From positions 62,001 to 126,000 of the forward strand of contig JAMOAB010000175.1 in assembly GCA_023621995.1 (NCBI GenBank): 64,000 bases of DNA, given 5' to 3'. The notes under the pieces are model-generated. The model worked only from the letters and a program-made list of their open reading frames with translations, did no database searches and was not told the DNA's origin. This stretch comes from Bacillota bacterium. Lineage in GTDB: Bacteria; Bacillota; Clostridia; Caldicoprobacterales; Xylanivirgaceae. Shown here piece after piece: positions 61,732 through 64,000 of this stretch. A program made the position numbers and the translations under genes. Numbering within the stretch: position 1 is the first letter of the stretch; each line of letters opens with the position of its first letter.

Positions 61732-62017
61732 TACTATCATCCTTTCTCTATAAAATCCTGTCTCTTGCAATTAGACGTCAATTCGCAATACAATATCATA
61801 ACGGTATAGGCCTGTGTCTGTCCATGATATATCCCTAATATTTACAATTATTTAAGTTCAATACTAAACATATTAGTCTATGAACTTGAACTTCTTACTA
61901 ATTAGCTACGCCCTTTAAATATACTCTTTGTATTTTCCCAAATCGCGAATTGAATTAACAAAATAACATTATTAGTATGCGTATAGCTCAACATGCTTAT
62001 TCAAGCATTAGAAATGC
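61732..62017. other. Gene-free stretch with a candidate promoter
   Basis: These bases, between the nucleotidyltransferase start and the codY terminator, contain no supported gene. On the minus strand TGGACA (61824-61819) and TATGAT (61800-61795) are 18 bases apart and could start the nucleotidyltransferase transcript with a leader of about 60 bases. Nothing else stands out. Confidence 0.4.
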
Positions 62018-62055
62018 AAAAAATAGAGTGGTCTCAATCGACCACTCTATTTTTT
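62018..62055 (-). terminator. Terminator of codY
   Basis: AAATAGAGTGGT/ACCACTCTATTT with an 8-base loop and T-runs on both strands. On the minus strand the hairpin overlaps the end of codY and is followed by TTTTTTGC. Confidence 0.9.
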
Positions 62056-62811
62056 TATCTCATTAAATAATTTGTCATTAAGTATTTTAATGTATGTTCC
62101 CTTCATGCCTAAAGAACGAGATTCTATTACTCCCGCACTCTCTAGCTTTCGTAGGGCATTAACTATTACAGAACGAGTAATACCAATTCTATCTGCCACC
62201 TTACTAGCTACCAGCAATCCTTCTGTGCCATCTAATTCTTCTAGTATATATACAATTGCTTCCAATTCAGAATATGATAGAGTTGAAACTGCCATCCGTA
62301 CATTGCTTAGTTTTCTTGCCTCTTCTTCTATCTCCTCCGATTCAGCACGTAATATCTCCATACCAACTATAGTAGCACCATACTCTGCCAAGACAATATC
62401 ATCTTCTGTAAATACTTTATTTCCCCTCTCAAATAATATGGTACCTAGACGATTACCACCACAGAAAACAGGAACAATGGCAAATAGCCTTGACCCAATT
62501 CCCATATTTATATCTAAATCCTTTAATATATCTTGAACATTGTATAACGTCTCTTTTAACTGTAAAACCTTGTCATTACATATATCATTTAATTTATAGT
62601 CAGCAGTAAAATATTTGTATATGCGTGAATTACTAAGATCATCCCATAGCCCATACCCTAATACCTTACCACTTCTGCTTATGACAAACACATTGCATTC
62701 TAGTATTTCATTTAGTGTATTACATAAATCTGAAAATAGAACAGGATTTGGGCCAGAGTTTTGTAAAAAACTATTTAGCCTTCTAGTCTTTTCAAGTAGC
62801 GTACTGGGCAT
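62047..62811 (-). CDS. codY: GTP-sensing transcriptional pleiotropic repressor CodY
   Basis: A 254-residue regulator: the N-terminal GAF domain (about 1-155; [39 protein letters not shown]) binds branched-chain amino acids, and the C-terminal winged helix has [19 protein letters not shown] and [14 protein letters not shown]. It represses nutrient-transport and stationary-phase genes. The ATG follows GGGAGTG. hslU immediately upstream gives the usual hslU-codY pair. Confidence 0.96.
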   Translation of the reverse strand: MPSTLLEKTRRLNSFLQNSGPNPVLFSDLCNTLNEILECNVFVISRSGKVLGYGLWDDLSNSRIYKYFTADYKLNDICNDKVLQLKETLYNVQDILKDLDINMGIGSRLFAIVPVFCGGNRLGTILFERGNKVFTEDDIVLAEYGATIVGMEILRAESEEIEEEARKLSNVRMAVSTLSYSELEAIVYILEELDGTEGLLVASKVADRIGITRSVIVNALRKLESAGVIESRSLGMKGTYIKILNDKLFNEIKK

Positions 62812-62898
62812 TCAATTCACTCCCTAATCAAGGTAGATTTTTAGATTGTACATACCTATTTAATTTCTAAATAAATTGCTTCTACCACAACTTTAATT

Positions 62899-64000
62899 TT
62901 ATAATATATATTTTCTTAAATCATTTTCCTTGATTGTATCATGCAACTTACTCCTAACATATTCAGCATCTATTACTACCTCTTGCCCTTTTAATTCATC
63001 AGCACTAAAGGATATATCTTCCATTACCTGTTCTAATATAGTATGAAGCCTTCTTGCTCCAATATTCTCTTTTGTCTGATTCATAAAAAATGCCACACTT
63101 GCTATGGACTCAATAGCATCTTCTGTAAACTTAACTTTAACATCTTCAACTTCCATAAGGGCAATCTGCTGCTTTATTATAGCATTTTCCGGTTGCACTA
63201 AAATCATTTTAAAGTCTTCTTCTGAGAGATTATCAAGCTCTACCTGGATGGGAAATCTGCCCTGCAACTCAGGTATCAAATCAGAGATCTTGGATACATG
63301 AAATGCACCGGCAGCGATAAACAAAATATAATCTGTCTTAACTGGACCATATTTAGTCATAACAGTAGTCCCTTCAACAATAGGCAAAATATCCCTTTGG
63401 ACACCTTCACGAGATACATCTGGTCCACTACCTGACTCTTTTCCTGCTATCTTATCTATCTCATCTAAAAATATTATACCTCTCTGTTCAACAGCTTCTA
63501 TGGCATTATCAATTACTTCATCCATATCTATTAATTTTTGAGCTTCTTCTTGTTCAAATATCTTCCTAGCTTCCGCTACAGTTGCCTTTTTCTTTTTCAT
63601 TTGCTTTGGAAAAAGATTGTCGAATACATCTTGCATCTGTAACATTATATCTTCATTGCCCACACCTGGAATAAATCCGATGGGCGGCTGAGAGTCTTCC
63701 ACTTCTATTTCTATGACAGTATCTTCTAATTTTCCCTCTCTTAATAGTTTCCTAAATTTCTCTCTAGTTCCAGACATTGTACGTTCTCTTTCATGGTTAG
63801 ATTCTTCTTCATGGTCATCTGCTGGCGCAAATAGGGCAAAAGGAGTTTGCTCTTTCCTTTTTTTAGTAGGTAATAATGTGTCTAATATTCTCTCTTCAGC
63901 AGCAACTCTAGCTTTGTCTTCTACATCTTTCATACTCTGTCTTTTTGTCATTCTGACTGATTCTTCCACTAAATCCCTTATCATGGCTTCCACATCACGC
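62899..64000 (-). CDS. hslU: HslU (ClpY) protease ATPase subunit, N-terminally incomplete
   Basis: The frame is open to the right window edge, so the N-terminus with Walker A is missing. The visible part begins in RDVEAMIRDLVEESV, contains the charged I-domain (with the EERILDTLLP segment), Walker B RGIIFLDEIDKI, the sensor region GRFPIQVELDNL and the C-terminal gate sequence ending DLRKYIL. HslU unfolds substrates for HslV. codY follows by 87 bases. The first in-frame ATG (63981-63979) is internal, not the start. Confidence 0.96.
   Translation of the reverse strand, partial: RDVEAMIRDLVEESVRMTKRQSMKDVEDKARVAAEERILDTLLPTKKRKEQTPFALFAPADDHEEESNHERERTMSGTREKFRKLLREGKLEDTVIEIEVEDSQPPIGFIPGVGNEDIMLQMQDVFDNLFPKQMKKKKATVAEARKIFEQEEAQKLIDMDEVIDNAIEAVEQRGIIFLDEIDKIAGKESGSGPDVSREGVQRDILPIVEGTTVMTKYGPVKTDYILFIAAGAFHVSKISDLIPELQGRFPIQVELDNLSEEDFKMILVQPENAIIKQQIALMEVEDVKVKFTEDAIESIASVAFFMNQTKENIGARRLHTILEQVMEDISFSADELKGQEVVIDAEYVRSKLHDTIKENDLRKYIL

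Noticed and set aside
61732-62017. Possible riboswitch or small RNA before the nucleotidyltransferase gene
   Set aside because: No consistent helix, terminator or conserved motif was visible; only a promoter candidate.
1-64000. CRISPR array, tRNA, rRNA, prophage or insertion sequence
   Set aside because: No spaced direct repeats, cloverleaf, rRNA motif, integrase or transposase was found in reading both strands.

Overview
The window comes from a low-G+C, Gram-positive, endospore-forming anaerobe of the Clostridia type. Sporulation genes support this (spo0A, spoIVB, spoIIM, the complete spoIIIAA-AH set, pro-sigK, gerW/ytfJ), as do codY, ribonuclease J, an Asp23/AmaP cluster and a biotin-dependent sodium-pump decarboxylase. 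I cannot name the species. Nearly every gene lies on the minus strand, so long operons read from high to low coordinates; the only convincing plus-strand gene is an orphan at 1082-1720. No tRNA, rRNA, CRISPR array, transposase or prophage was seen.

Layout, left to right. 1-1.0 kb: RpiR-type regulator. 1.1-1.7 kb: plus-strand orphan. 1.8-7.0 kb: a five-gene biotin-dependent decarboxylase/transcarboxylase operon (carboxyltransferase, delta chain, biotin carrier, membrane beta subunit and a 5S/OadA-type subunit). 7.2-11.9 kb: acetyltransferase-like gene, rluB, dacB, gerW, ytfI, scpB, scpA. 12-14 kb: a second D-Ala-D-Ala carboxypeptidase and purine nucleoside phosphorylase, with a 19-bp hairpin covering the carboxypeptidase ribosome-binding site. 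14.1-18.5 kb: a decayed Gfo/Idh/MocA dehydrogenase, a UPF0210/ACT pair and a GH20 hexosaminidase. 18.6-34 kb: the sporulation/isoprenoid/DNA-repair supercluster spoIIM, spo0A, spoIVB, recN, argR, nadK, tlyA, dxs, oapA, [OLE RNA], divergent PAP2, ispA, xseB, xseA, folD, tsaD-like, nusB. 34-41.6 kb: DUF2273, amaP, asp23, spoIIIAH-AA, a CD1247-type protein, efp. 41.7-50.8 kb: aroQ, an endonuclease IV-like TIM barrel and aroK, then a type IV pilus block (pilM-like, five pilin-like genes, pilC, pilB), then aroE. 50.8-64 kb: yqeG, sigK, a class B PBP, U32 peptidase, O-methyltransferase, mltG, rnjA, a nucleotidyltransferase fused to a phosphomutase-like domain, codY and a partial hslU.

The standout element is the 660-base coding gap between the PAP2 gene and the small membrane-protein gene at 27631-28224. 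Its size (a basal helix encloses 591 nt), raised G+C content, many local helices, a strong promoter on the minus strand (TTGCAA-N17-TATAAT) ending at the first base of that helix, and its position among xseB, ispA, oapA and dxs identify it as an OLE (ornate, large, extremophilic) RNA, with its partner protein OapA immediately downstream.

Other notable items: a sigma-H promoter match upstream of spo0A; a sigma-E promoter match upstream of spoIIIAA; a 54-bp perfect palindrome between the U32 peptidase and PBP genes; a 34-bp perfect palindrome upstream of the 5S/OadA-type gene; a phosphomutase-like domain that has lost its catalytic serine loop; and a pilin-like protein with Asp instead of Glu at mature position 5.
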